DNA of 64,000 nucleotides from Oleiphilus messinensis (GTDB taxonomy: Bacteria; Pseudomonadota; Gammaproteobacteria; Pseudomonadales; Oleiphilaceae). The notes under the pieces are model-generated. The model ran no database searches. It was not told the origin of the DNA and saw only the letters and a list, made by a program, of their open reading frames with translations. Below, piece after piece: positions 1-8,331 of this stretch (position 1 is the first letter of the stretch; every line of letters starts with the position of its first letter). A program made the position numbers and the translations under genes. The stretch is from the NCBI RefSeq assembly GCF_002162375.1, contig NZ_CP021425.1, positions 1,051,501 to 1,115,500 on the forward strand, read 5' to 3'.

Positions 1-371
1 CTGTAGCCATAAAAACGGCGCTCATCCACTGTCCCGGGGTTCGCCTCCATGGTGATCTCGGTAGCAAGATCAAAATGGAGCCGGGTGCGTAGCGCATCAA
101 ATAATTGTTGATAGAATTGCGGCGTAAGTGTGCTGGGCGTACCGCCACCGATAAAGATTGATTCTAATTTACGGGCTTGCACCCAGTGCAAATCGCTGTC
201 CAGATCTGCGAGAAGCTGCTGCAAATATTGCTTCTCATCCAGGTCAGACTGCAATGTATGGGAGTTAAAATCACAATACGGACATTTTTTGACGCACCAC
301 GGGATATGGACATACAAAGACAGTGGAGGAAGTACAATTTCAGAGACCTGTTCGCCTGTATGTGTGGCCAT
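1..371 (-). CDS. hemW: HemW-type radical SAM protein, N-terminal part (cut by window edge)
   Basis: Reading the minus strand from the ATG at 371 gives an open frame to the window edge, about 123 residues. It carries the radical-SAM cysteine motif CVKKCPYC near residue 26, followed by DFNSH, and a GGGTPSTL segment near residue 75. Both are characteristic of the HemN/HemW family, in which HemW acts as a haem chaperone rather than a coproporphyrinogen oxidase. It is the last visible gene of the minus-strand metX-metW-DUF4426-rdgB-hemW run and starts 41 bp after rdgB, the order seen in Pseudomonas. The C-terminal HemW domain lies outside the window, so HemW rather than HemN is inferred from context and from the short N-terminus. 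A 19-bp tandem duplication sits exactly at the start codon. Confidence 0.9.
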   Translation of the reverse strand, partial: MATHTGEQVSEIVLPPLSLYVHIPWCVKKCPYCDFNSHTLQSDLDEKQYLQQLLADLDSDLHWVQARKLESIFIGGGTPSTLTPQFYQQLFDALRTRLHFDLATEITMEANPGTVDERRFYGY

Positions 372-404
372 AGTTTAATATCGTGACAATAGTTTAATAT
401 CGTG
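370..404. repeat. 19-bp tandem duplication at the hemW start
   Basis: ATAGTTTAATATCGTG occurs perfectly at 370-385 and again at 389-404, so the period is 19 bp. On the minus strand the second unit runs into the hemW ATG, so one copy forms the translation start region and the other lies just upstream. It may be a simple slippage duplication; no function is evident. Confidence 0.8.
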
Positions 405-412
405 CCGCAAGG

Positions 413-1042
413 TTACCCTGCGATATCATGGCTGTCGAGCTGGCGATTCAACTTGTCCTGAATCTGCTGTTTGAGTTGTTTCAGGGCCAGACCCCGATGG
501 CTTCGCTCGTTTTTTGCCTCGGCACTGAGTTCGGCTGCAGTGCAGTTCAGTTCTTCAACCCAGAATACGGGATCGTAACCAAAGCCACCGTTACCGGTAA
601 TCCGGGTATGGATACGACCTTCCCAGTTGCCCTGGCACACCAAAGGTGTTGGATCTTTTTCGTGCAGCATAAAGACTAAAGCACAATGAAATCGTGCTGA
701 GCGACCTTCCTCGGGCACCGATTGTAATGCAGACATTAATTTTTCAATGTTGTCCTGATCTGTTGCATTGGGGCCCGCATAACGTGCAGAGAAAATGCCC
801 GGATTGCCCTGAAGTGCATCGACGACCAGTCCGGAATCATCAGCGAGGGCCGGAAGTCCGGAATACTTACAGGCATTTCGGGCCTTCAGAATTGCATTCT
901 CGACAAAGCTTTGGCCTGTCTCCTCAACTTCCGGGATGTCAAAATCAGCTTGCGGCAGAACTTGAATATCCAGGGCATTGAGCATGATATTGAACTCGTT
1001 GAGCTTGCCCTTGTTGCTGCTGGCGATGACAACTCTGGTCAT
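413..1042 (-). CDS. rdgB: XTP/dITP diphosphatase (RdgB/HAM1)
   Basis: This 209-residue protein opens with RVVIASSNKGKLNEF, the substrate-binding signature of the RdgB/HAM1 non-canonical purine NTP pyrophosphatases, and contains LADDSGLVVDAL (near residue 68) and GNGGFGYDPVF (near residue 150), both family motifs. The enzyme removes ITP, dITP and XTP from the nucleotide pool and so protects DNA from deaminated purines. The length is typical for the family. It lies between a DUF4426 gene and hemW in the same orientation, the arrangement found in Pseudomonas. The ATG at 1042 places the family motif at residue 4, which fixes the start. Confidence 0.95.
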   Translation of the reverse strand: MTRVVIASSNKGKLNEFNIMLNALDIQVLPQADFDIPEVEETGQSFVENAILKARNACKYSGLPALADDSGLVVDALQGNPGIFSARYAGPNATDQDNIEKLMSALQSVPEEGRSARFHCALVFMLHEKDPTPLVCQGNWEGRIHTRITGNGGFGYDPVFWVEELNCTAAELSAEAKNERSHRGLALKQLKQQIQDKLNRQLDSHDIAG

Positions 1043-1119
1043 GGAATAATGCTCCTGAAGTAGTGTGCTGTCTTTATGTGGTCAGTATGCTGACGGTTTG
1101 TTGCGCTATCGAACCGCTG

Positions 1120-1153
1120 TTTTGCTAGGTTGAAAGTTTTACTAGGTTAAAAC
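1120..1153. repeat. 17-bp imperfect tandem repeat between the DUF4426 gene and rdgB
   Basis: TTTTGCTAGGTTGAAAG (1120-1136) is followed directly by TTTTACTAGGTTAAAAC (1137-1153), with 14 of 17 positions identical. It lies immediately downstream of the DUF4426 stop codon and upstream of rdgB. It resembles the other short tandem duplications in spacers of this window. Confidence 0.7.
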
Positions 1154-1156
1154 GCT

Positions 1157-1633
1157 TTACTGGGCGAAAAAGCTTTGGCTGAATCTCAGTTTTAATGGCC
1201 TTGTGGAGCCATCCGGTGTCGCGTCGAGATTAAATACGAGCAGGTCATTTTCAGAGAACTGAAACTGGCCCAGATAGTAGACTGCTTGACCTTCCGTGAT
1301 CCGGGTAAAGTCGATTTCCCGCTGTTGCTGAACATTATTAGTGATGGTGCCTTTGACTGACGCGGCAACGGGGAGCGGTGTTCCACCACTCTGGTCTGGG
1401 AGTTTGAGTACGGAAACATTTAACAGTGCCAGGGACTTACTGCGAATGATACCGTATTGTTTTGCGACTTCCGGACTCAGGAATGTGCTGTTGAAGGCAT
1501 TGTAATGCACTTCATAACCGTCGAAGATTTCCTTCTGTTCTGCCTGGGTGGCGGGTGGCCAGGCGAGCAGTATCGCACACAGCAGGGTGGCCAGATAAAT
1601 GGCCACATTAGAGGCGTCCAGTCGCATCTTCAT
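1157..1633 (-). CDS. DUF4426 family exported protein
   Basis: This 158-residue protein has an N-terminal hydrophobic segment (about residues 10-30, YLATLLCAILLAW) ending in ATQAEQ, which looks like a cleavable Sec signal peptide, so the mature protein is probably periplasmic. The rest matches what I recall of DUF4426, a small beta-rich family found beside metW/rdgB in Pseudomonas-type genomes. Its biochemical role is not established. It sits 54 bp after metW and 114 bp before rdgB on the same strand, so co-transcription is likely. The family assignment rests on context and general appearance. Confidence 0.75.
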   Translation of the reverse strand: MKMRLDASNVAIYLATLLCAILLAWPPATQAEQKEIFDGYEVHYNAFNSTFLSPEVAKQYGIIRSKSLALLNVSVLKLPDQSGGTPLPVAASVKGTITNNVQQQREIDFTRITEGQAVYYLGQFQFSENDLLVFNLDATPDGSTRPLKLRFSQSFFAQ

Positions 1634-1687
1634 CTCGTTCCCCTTTCTTTTAGTCTCATTACGTTTTATACGTTGGAGTTATCGGCA

Positions 1688-2290
1688 TTAGCGCAGTGAG
1701 CGCGTGACGCGATAGATCGCGATTTCGCCCAACAAGTTTGGCCACATTTTGTTGAACCAGCGATGTCGGTGCTCTCGATCGACCACCGTCCGATTTAAAA
1801 TTCGAATGTTCTTTTTGTAGCACAGCGTTTCGAAATCTTTAAACGTACATAAATGGATGTTTGGTGTATTGTACCATGTATAGGGCAGGGTCTTGGACAT
1901 GGGCATTTTGCCTTTACCGGCCAGGTAATAGCGACAAGTCCAATGGCCAAAATTTGGAAATGTGATGATGCATTCACGTCCAAGGCGAAGCATTTCTTCC
2001 AGCATGATATCCGGCTGTCGGACAGCTTGTAGCGCCTGGGTCATTACGACTGCGTCAAAACTGTCATCCTGAAAGTTACTCAAGCCCTTGGAATCGACAT
2101 CCTGCTCGATGACATTCACCCCGTTGCGAATACAATGGCTGATCAGGCTGGGGTTGATTTCCAGGCCGTAGCCGGAAACCGATTTGTGCTCTTGCAAATA
2201 GCGGAGCAGGGTACCATCTCCGCAACCCACATCCAGGATGTGGGTGGAGGGAGCGATCCATTCCTGAATAATATCCAGATCGGGTCTCAT
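1688..2290 (-). CDS. metW: MetW, methionine biosynthesis methyltransferase-like protein
   Basis: The protein is 200 residues long. It carries a class I SAM-binding motif, [15 protein letters not shown], near residue 20, and the conserved MetW segments [12 protein letters not shown] and [11 protein letters not shown]. MetW is always coupled to metX in these bacteria and is needed for full homoserine acylation, although it has a methyltransferase fold. Its ATG overlaps the metX stop codon by 4 bp (2287-2290), a strong sign of translational coupling and probably of a MetX-MetW complex. The length is normal for the family. Confidence 0.95.
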   Translation of the reverse strand: MRPDLDIIQEWIAPSTHILDVGCGDGTLLRYLQEHKSVSGYGLEINPSLISHCIRNGVNVIEQDVDSKGLSNFQDDSFDAVVMTQALQAVRQPDIMLEEMLRLGRECIITFPNFGHWTCRYYLAGKGKMPMSKTLPYTWYNTPNIHLCTFKDFETLCYKKNIRILNRTVVDREHRHRWFNKMWPNLLGEIAIYRVTRSLR

Positions 2291-3489
2291 GCTGTACCTC
2301 CCTCGGCTCCCAAGCCTGCTTGTAGTGAACCGTTGCCAGGATCAATATCGAGTTGATCGGCAATCCGATCCATATACGCGTTAAACACTTCAACATACCG
2401 GGGTGTCGGGATCAAAAAGGCATCATGACCATGTGGTGCTTCGATCTCAGCATAGCTCACGCGCTTACCGGCTTTGATTAGTGAGTCCACGAGCAGTTCC
2501 GAGCGTTCCGGTGAGAAGCGCCAGTCTGTACTGAAAGATACAACCAGAAATTGGCAGGTTGCTTTTTTGAACGCGACTTCCAGTTGATCATTGTATTCAC
2601 GGGCAGGATCAAAATAGTCCAAAGCCCGTGTCATGAGCAAATAGGTGTTGGCGTCAAAACTTTCCGAGAAGCGCTCGCCCTGATAATGCAGATAACTTTC
2701 GACTTCAAACTCCACGTCAAAATTGAATTTTGGGGCCTTGTCCCTCAATTCACGACCGAATTTTTCCCCCATGGACGCGTCAGAAAGGTAGGTAATATGA
2801 CCCACCATTCGGGCCAGCATGAGCCCCCGCTTGGGAATTTTTTCGAAGTCATAATAGCGCCCCTCGCAGAAATCGGGGTCGGAGGTGATGGCTTTGCGAG
2901 CGACTTCGTTGAAGGCGATGTTTTGCGCAGTAAGCTTGGGTGTTGATGCGATGACAACCGCATTCTCAACCCGTTCAGGATAATCGATGGCCCACTGCAA
3001 TGCTTGCATACCGCCCAAACTCCCTCCCACAATGGCAGCCCAGCATTTTATGCCCAGACGGTCAGCCAGGCGTGCCTGACTATTGACCCAATCCGGTACG
3101 GTGATGATCGGGAAGTCAGGTCCGTAAGGTTTTCCCGTAGCGGGGTTGATACTGGTCGGGCCGGTAGATCCGTGACAGCCCCCGAGGTTATTCAAACTGA
3201 CAACGTAAAAACGATTGGTGTCAATGGGTTTGCCCGGGCCAATACACGAGTCCCACCAGCCGGGTTTACGATCCGCTTTGCTATGGTAGCCGGCAGCATG
3301 ATGATGGCCACTCAACGCGTGACAAATCAATATGGCATTGTTGGCTTTGGCATTCAAAGTTCCATATGTTTCAACCACCAGATCGTATTGATCAAGTTGC
3401 TTGCCACTTTGTAGCTGCAGTGGATCATCAAAGTGAAGAGTTGTGGGTGTCACAATACCGACAGAATCGGCAGGAATGGTCGCTGGCAT
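2287..3489 (-). CDS. metX: MetX-type homoserine O-acyltransferase
   Basis: This 400-residue alpha/beta-hydrolase transfers an acyl group to homoserine in the first dedicated step of methionine synthesis. Visible family features are the oxyanion segment [10 protein letters not shown], the nucleophile elbow [13 protein letters not shown] (catalytic Ser), and the C-terminal Asp/His region with [12 protein letters not shown], which supplies the catalytic His. Pseudomonas MetX proteins use succinyl-CoA whereas many others use acetyl-CoA, so the acyl donor should not be assumed. It is the first gene of the metX-metW pair. The 116-bp gap to the upstream dynamin gene suggests its own promoter. Confidence 0.95.
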   Translation of the reverse strand: MPATIPADSVGIVTPTTLHFDDPLQLQSGKQLDQYDLVVETYGTLNAKANNAILICHALSGHHHAAGYHSKADRKPGWWDSCIGPGKPIDTNRFYVVSLNNLGGCHGSTGPTSINPATGKPYGPDFPIITVPDWVNSQARLADRLGIKCWAAIVGGSLGGMQALQWAIDYPERVENAVVIASTPKLTAQNIAFNEVARKAITSDPDFCEGRYYDFEKIPKRGLMLARMVGHITYLSDASMGEKFGRELRDKAPKFNFDVEFEVESYLHYQGERFSESFDANTYLLMTRALDYFDPAREYNDQLEVAFKKATCQFLVVSFSTDWRFSPERSELLVDSLIKAGKRVSYAEIEAPHGHDAFLIPTPRYVEVFNAYMDRIADQLDIDPGNGSLQAGLGAEGGTA

Positions 3490-3605
3490 CTCTTGAGTTC
3501 ACGTTTCCTGTTAGGCGGAATGGATAGTGTTCCGGGAGTGTAACAGGAAAGCGTGAGTAGGCAAGCTCTGTGTGCAATATCAGGGCCTGTTTCTGTTGTG
3601 GATTA

Positions 3606-5696
3606 TCAGGCAATTTTCCCTGTGATGCTCACGACTTTTTTAGTTGAAAGGGTTGGTGCCGGTTTGCGAAACACGCGATGTATGGATTCGACAGTCTGGA
3701 GTTGCTCGCGGGTTTCCTGAATTAATAAACGCAAACGCTCCCGTTCTGCGGCCATGTTCCGGTTGTTCTCGGTAAGCCCTTTTAATCGTCGTATTTGATG
3801 TTCCAGCAACTGTTTTTGTTCCAGGGAGTATTGCATGATCGGCAGCAACGCCTCTTCGGGCCAGCGTACTGCTTCTTTATTCACCCGATCATAGATATTC
3901 CTAAGCTCGCTGACCAGGGTGTTGAAGAAACGTTTTATGACCAGTGTTTGTTCGGTCATAATGGTTTTCGGGTTCCGCCGGAACTGTTCTGCCTTGTTTT
4001 TCAACTGTCGGAAGTCGCGCATGGCCCGGCGAATGTTGAACGGTACCGGATGCAAGTGTTTGGCCCGGGTATCTTCCGTATAGCGCTTGTAGATTGAAGA
4101 AACCATTTTATCTGCGAGGCTGACCTCACTCATCAGGTTGGCAAAGTCATGTTCGATGAGATCAAACAGACCGGTCATGGCCCGGTTCATACCGATGGTT
4201 GTCCAGCTGCTCTGCAGCATTTCTTTGGTTTTTTCCAGGTGCGACTCAAACCGTTCGGCACAGACCAATTCACTCAAAATGTCCCCTTGGGATTTCATTA
4301 AGCGGCGACTGGAGCGCAGTGTAATCAGCTTTTTGTAGTAAAAGTCATAGTCAGTTTGTGTTTTCTCGGTCAGCGAGGTAATGATTTCTTTGCTCACACC
4401 TTTTTCGAGGCTGGATTGATGTTGTTCTGCCATGAATTCCAGGCGCGAATTTAAAATAGCTTCGCTGTTTTGCAGCATGCCCAGGAGGTCGTTTACCAGG
4501 GTTTGGGTTATGAGACGTTCTTTCTGTTCCAGGATTTTCTGGCTGATTAAGTGTTCCAGTTCGGGCAGAGCACTTCGAGCCAGCAGTGCGTTGTCACTTT
4601 TAACTTTGGCGATCAGGCCTTGTTTTGCAGAAACCGGAATAACATCGTCAGCTATCATCCCCAAATGTTCTGCCGTATAGGTACGCACGTTTTTGATCGA
4701 TTTCGCGGTATACTCATCACCCTGCAGGTCATCCCACAAGACGTCAATTTTGTTCAGCACAGCAAATCGGCCTGCCCTGTGGTCGGCGTTTTCGGTGTCA
4801 ATGAACTCTTTCCAGATTGTCATGTCACTGGCGGTGACACCGGTATCGGCACTGAGTAAAAACAGAATCGCGTGCGCGCTCGGGAGCATGCTGACCGTTA
4901 GTTCCGGTTCAGAACCCAGGGCATTCAGCCCCGGCGTGTCCAGAATTCGTAGTCCTTGTTCCAAAAGAGGATCTTTCAGGCTGATGAGTGCATGACGCCA
5001 AGCCGGAATAATGACTCTACCTGGCTGTTTATGGTCATGGTCGAGCATGCTGTCATGGAAACCAAGCGCTCTCGCTTCTGCAACGGTGACGGTTTTGGTA
5101 TGGGCGACCTGATCAAGCGCGGCGCGCATACTCTGTGGAGAATCGAGGCTCAAATCGATGGTATGCCAGCGTTCCGGTTGCTTCTTCAGGTTGGCCAGCG
5201 TGGCTTCACTAGCTCGGGTCTCAATCGGTAACAACTGGATATAATTACGATTTTGTTTGCGATCATAGAACAACTCTGTGGGGCACATGGTGGTGCGCCC
5301 GGCCTGTGACGGTAACATTCTTTGGCCGAAACCGGAGAAAAACAGGGCGTTGATTAACTCTGTTTTTCCTCGGGAATATTCTCCTACAAAGGCAATGGTG
5401 AGCTCATCTTCACGGAGCAATTGAAAGCCGCGCTTCAAGCGGGTGCTGATGTCATCGGAAAAGAGTCCATTGGCCTGAAGCCAGTTCTGGTAGCGGGCGA
5501 TTTCCGTTATCAATAAATTTTTCCACTTTTGGTACGCTTCCACATGGGTGGTCAGGCTGCTTTTGCTCATAGCGTGTTTCCGTAAACGAGTTCCCAATTG
5601 TCTTGGTTGTTTTTTGAACGAATTCTCACAATTATAGAAAGGCTTTGTGAAAATGTCTGTAACCTGTTGAACCGCGGTCATCTGTCTGATACTCAT
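3606..5696 (-). CDS. Dynamin-like GTPase
   Basis: This 696-residue protein has a complete G domain: P-loop GEYSRGKT at about 105-112, DTPG at about 253-256 and NKID at about 315-318. A long, charged, helix-rich C-terminus follows, with a likely coiled coil near residues 630-675. These features fit the bacterial dynamin-like family, which remodels or protects membranes, but the exact role is unknown. Two starts are plausible. The ATG at 5696 has GAGG close upstream. The ATG at 5570 (MSKSSLTTHV, 654 residues) has GGAAA at good spacing and removes a 42-residue tail that looks poorly conserved. It is inserted between metX and yggT, which are close neighbours in Pseudomonas. Confidence 0.85.
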   Translation of the reverse strand: MSIRQMTAVQQVTDIFTKPFYNCENSFKKQPRQLGTRLRKHAMSKSSLTTHVEAYQKWKNLLITEIARYQNWLQANGLFSDDISTRLKRGFQLLREDELTIAFVGEYSRGKTELINALFFSGFGQRMLPSQAGRTTMCPTELFYDRKQNRNYIQLLPIETRASEATLANLKKQPERWHTIDLSLDSPQSMRAALDQVAHTKTVTVAEARALGFHDSMLDHDHKQPGRVIIPAWRHALISLKDPLLEQGLRILDTPGLNALGSEPELTVSMLPSAHAILFLLSADTGVTASDMTIWKEFIDTENADHRAGRFAVLNKIDVLWDDLQGDEYTAKSIKNVRTYTAEHLGMIADDVIPVSAKQGLIAKVKSDNALLARSALPELEHLISQKILEQKERLITQTLVNDLLGMLQNSEAILNSRLEFMAEQHQSSLEKGVSKEIITSLTEKTQTDYDFYYKKLITLRSSRRLMKSQGDILSELVCAERFESHLEKTKEMLQSSWTTIGMNRAMTGLFDLIEHDFANLMSEVSLADKMVSSIYKRYTEDTRAKHLHPVPFNIRRAMRDFRQLKNKAEQFRRNPKTIMTEQTLVIKRFFNTLVSELRNIYDRVNKEAVRWPEEALLPIMQYSLEQKQLLEHQIRRLKGLTENNRNMAAERERLRLLIQETREQLQTVESIHRVFRKPAPTLSTKKVVSITGKIA

Positions 5697-5801
5697 CGCA
5701 CCTCACAAAATGGTCCCGTGGTACGCTAAGTGGCTGATATTATGGTTAAAAAATGGCGGGTGGGAGTGGTGTAACAGACTGTTATTTATTGTTTTTTTAC
5801 A

Positions 5802-5848
5802 CTGATAGCAGCCAGAATCCAGGTATTCTGGCGTCCGGCTGCTGTCAG
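5802..5848. terminator. Long stem-loop between yggT and the dynamin-like gene
   Basis: CTGATAGCAGCC at 5802-5813 pairs with GGCTGCTGTCAG at 5837-5848, giving a 12-bp stem with one T-G wobble. Inside the loop AGAAT and ATTCT form a second small stem. It lies just downstream of the yggT stop and upstream of the dynamin-like gene. No T-run follows it on the minus strand, so it may terminate through Rho or act as a processing or stabilising hairpin. Confidence 0.5.
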
Positions 5849-5873
5849 CGATTGGATCAAGTGGAGCGTTTGT

Positions 5874-6449
5874 TTAGAACATGACGCCAAGTCGGCCTAA
5901 ACCAACCTGAATGGCCAAGTTGTTTACCACGATATCGAGGACATTGATCACCAGGAAAACGACCAATGGCGAAAGATCCAAACCACCAATGGGTGGAATC
6001 AGCTTACGGAAAGGCGCCATGACAGGTTCAGTCAGCTGATGCAGTAGCTGGACCGCAGGATGATAGCTGCCTTGGGCCACCCAGCTCAGAATAATCACAG
6101 CGATAATTGACCAGAAGTATATTTTCAGTATCAGTCCGAGGATTGTCACGGCGGCCCAGGCAAAGATGATCGGATTCAGCGTTACTTGTCCCGAAGCGAG
6201 AATAATCAGGAAATAGACCAGCGTCTGGATCAACAGTGCAAGCAGTAGGGAAGAGGTATCAACACCGCCAATGCTGGGTACGATTCTGCGTAGCGGGATT
6301 AAAAGCGGATTGGTCGCTTTTACCACGAACTGCGAAATTGGGTTGTAAAAGTCCGCACGAGCGACTTGCAATAGAAAACGCAGCAAGACGATGGTGAGAT
6401 AAAATGCAGAAAGTATCTGCAAAGTTGAAATGAGTATCTGAGCCAACAT
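5874..6449 (-). CDS. yggT: YggT family membrane protein
   Basis: This 191-residue protein contains two copies of the YGGT module. The first, with the loop ATNPLLIPLRRIVPSIGG (about 45-62), is echoed by LTEPVMAPFRKLIPPIGG (about 140-157). Each copy is flanked by hydrophobic helices, giving about four membrane segments. YggT proteins are inner-membrane proteins linked to osmotic stress tolerance and, through relatives such as YlmG, to division-plane or organelle morphology; the molecular job is unclear. It follows proC in the conserved yggS-proC-yggT order, all on the minus strand. Confidence 0.93.
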   Translation of the reverse strand: MLAQILISTLQILSAFYLTIVLLRFLLQVARADFYNPISQFVVKATNPLLIPLRRIVPSIGGVDTSSLLLALLIQTLVYFLIILASGQVTLNPIIFAWAAVTILGLILKIYFWSIIAVIILSWVAQGSYHPAVQLLHQLTEPVMAPFRKLIPPIGGLDLSPLVVFLVINVLDIVVNNLAIQVGLGRLGVMF

Positions 6450-6563
6450 GCAATAGATTCCTGTCTATTCCGTTTGTTTATTACCCGCAATATCTTTGAT
6501 ATGTGGGCATAAGGAGTATTGTTCCACCTGATTGTTCTGGTTTGGTTACCAATCCAGAGGGTA

Positions 6564-7388
6564 TTATGAGTCAAAAAGGCTGGATAGCTCAATGGATCGA
6601 GTCTTGGCAGCCTGCACCGCTTCGTTTATCAGATCTTTCAAGTTCCCGCTTTCAAATGTGTTAATCGCTTGTTCTGTAGTACCTCCGGGGGACATCACAT
6701 TCTTTTTCAGCTGAGCTAGTTCCAGCTCGCTGTGCTGTGCCATTTGCGCTGCACCCAGCATGGTCTGGGTTGCGAGTCGGCGCGCGGTGCTCGCGCTCAG
6801 GCCTGCGTTGGTTCCCGCTTCTTGCAGTGCTTCCAGAATCAGGAAGAAGTAGGCAGGGCCACTGCCGGATATGGCGGTAATCGCATGCATATCGGATTCA
6901 TCTTCGACCCAATCGACTTCTCCCACCGCGGCGAATATTGTTTCTGCCATGGTGAGCTGTATTTCAGATACCTGGGCGTTGGCATAAAGTCCGGAAGCAC
7001 CCTGCTGCACGAGTGCCGGCGTGTTCGGCATACAGCGGACAATCGGGAATGTGCCGCCCAGCCATTCACTGATTTGAGACGTTGCGACACCCGCAGCAAT
7101 GGAGATCACCAAAGTATCCTTTTTAATTGCACTTGCGATTTCGGTGCATACAGGTTTGATGATTTGCGGTTTGACTGCCAGTACCAGAATATCTGCGGAT
7201 TCTGCCGCTTTGCCGTTATCGGCTTCGATACCAATGCCGTACTGGCTCGAGAGGTGTTCAAGATGCTTGGGTTCTGGCGCGCTGGCGCACAGGGTTTCAG
7301 GTGCATAACCGTTCGCGATAAGTCCACCAATGATACTGGATGCCATGTTTCCGGCACCGATGAATACGATTTTAGGTTGTGCCTGCAA
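6564..7388 (-). CDS. proC: Pyrroline-5-carboxylate reductase
   Basis: This 274-residue enzyme performs the last step of proline synthesis, reducing pyrroline-5-carboxylate with NAD(P)H. The N-terminal Rossmann motif FIGAGNMASSIIGGL starts at about residue 9. VRCMPNTPALVQQGAS (about 120-135) and the C-terminal signature GAAQMAQHSELELAQLKKNVMSPGG region (about 213-237) are diagnostic for ProC. It lies 93 bp downstream of yggS and 114 bp upstream of yggT on the same strand, the common three-gene arrangement. The length matches the family. Confidence 0.96.
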   Translation of the reverse strand: MQAQPKIVFIGAGNMASSIIGGLIANGYAPETLCASAPEPKHLEHLSSQYGIGIEADNGKAAESADILVLAVKPQIIKPVCTEIASAIKKDTLVISIAAGVATSQISEWLGGTFPIVRCMPNTPALVQQGASGLYANAQVSEIQLTMAETIFAAVGEVDWVEDESDMHAITAISGSGPAYFFLILEALQEAGTNAGLSASTARRLATQTMLGAAQMAQHSELELAQLKKNVMSPGGTTEQAINTFESGNLKDLINEAVQAAKTRSIELSSLFDS

Positions 7389-7477
7389 CGTAAAAGTCTC
7401 CTGATGAGGGCAATCGTTTCCTGGTCAAAGTAAACGAGCTGGATGAAAGTAAACGGTGTTCGTGTTGAACGTAAACA
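7387..7477. repeat. Spaced direct repeats of GTAAACG type between yggS and proC
   Basis: AAAGTAAACG occurs at 7427-7436 and 7446-7455 (period 19). Related copies are AACGTAAACA at 7468-7477 and AACGTAAAAG at 7387-7396. The copies fill most of the 93-bp spacer. They could be a decayed tandem duplication or spaced protein-binding sites; the sequence alone does not decide. Confidence 0.5.
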
Positions 7478-7481
7478 GCAT

Positions 7482-8162
7482 TCATGATGTCCGTGGGCCA
7501 AATAATGCAGTCCCCACACGCACCATGGTCGAGCCCGACTGGATCGCGGCTTCGATATCTGAAGACATGCCCATTGACAAGGTGTCGACACTTGGGTACT
7601 GGGTTTGCAGATTTCTGAATAAGTTATGCATTGTATTCAAACTGGCGTTCAATTCCGCATCTGATTGGGTGGCTGCAGGAATGGTCATCAGGCCCCGGAG
7701 CTGGAGTCTCGGACTGGCACTTACTTGTCTGGCCAGTTCCGTCAGTTGTTCCGGGGCAATACCGGATTTGCTTTGCTCGTCATTGATGTTGATCTGGATG
7801 CAAACATTCAATGGCGGCAGGTTGTCGGGGCGCTGTTCATTGAGTCGAGTCACAATCTTTTCCCGGTCTACACTTTGCACCCAGTCAAATTGTTCAGCAA
7901 TCTGGCGGGTTTTATTTGATTGTATAGGCCCAATGAAATGCCAGATGATACTCTGCTCATGCTGCGCATTGAGCGCGGCAATTTTTTCCAGTGCTTCCTG
8001 GAGATAATTTTCTCCGAATTCGTCAACCCCCAGTTGATGCAAGGTGTCCACTTCATCTGCAGTCCGTGTTTTCGATACGGCCAACAAACGCACCGGCGAG
8101 CTGGTCTGCGCTTTTTTAATGCGTTGCCTTACGTTATTCAGGTTGTCTGCTATGCTGATCAT
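7482..8162 (-). CDS. yggS: YggS family pyridoxal phosphate homeostasis protein
   Basis: This 226-residue protein has an alanine-racemase-like N-terminal fold that binds PLP. The family lysine is in LLAVSKTR (about residue 35) and is followed by DEFGENYLQEA. IWHFIGPIQSNK (about 80) and the C-terminal MGMSSDIEAAIQSGSTMVRVG (a phosphate-binding loop) are hallmark segments. It buffers free PLP and affects amino-acid metabolism; no catalytic reaction is established. An in-frame start at 8222 would add 20 hydrophobic residues, but the ATG at 8162 (MISIADNL) matches the usual family N-terminus. It is divergent from pilT. Confidence 0.94.
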   Translation of the reverse strand: MISIADNLNNVRQRIKKAQTSSPVRLLAVSKTRTADEVDTLHQLGVDEFGENYLQEALEKIAALNAQHEQSIIWHFIGPIQSNKTRQIAEQFDWVQSVDREKIVTRLNEQRPDNLPPLNVCIQININDEQSKSGIAPEQLTELARQVSASPRLQLRGLMTIPAATQSDAELNASLNTMHNLFRNLQTQYPSVDTLSMGMSSDIEAAIQSGSTMVRVGTALFGPRTS

Positions 8163-8331
8163 TAGTTTAAACACAAATTGAAATAAGCCCCCTAAAGTAA
8201 CTGGACTCAACACGAAAGCCAAGCCCTGTTCCCGGATTTCACGGGAAAATTACGGAAATCGCGGCTTTTGATTGCAGTCAATTTATGGGTGAGCGGCCTA
8301 CCCCTATGATGAATTAAGTTAGAGGAACCCA

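Noticed and set aside
3490-3605. Possible SAM riboswitch before metX
   Set aside because: The 116-bp leader shows none of the conserved SAM-riboswitch segments, and gammaproteobacterial metX seldom has one.
6732-7433. Long plus-strand frame (233 codons) opposite proC
   Set aside because: It is antisense to a clear ProC gene, Cys/Arg-rich, without family motifs; a shadow frame.
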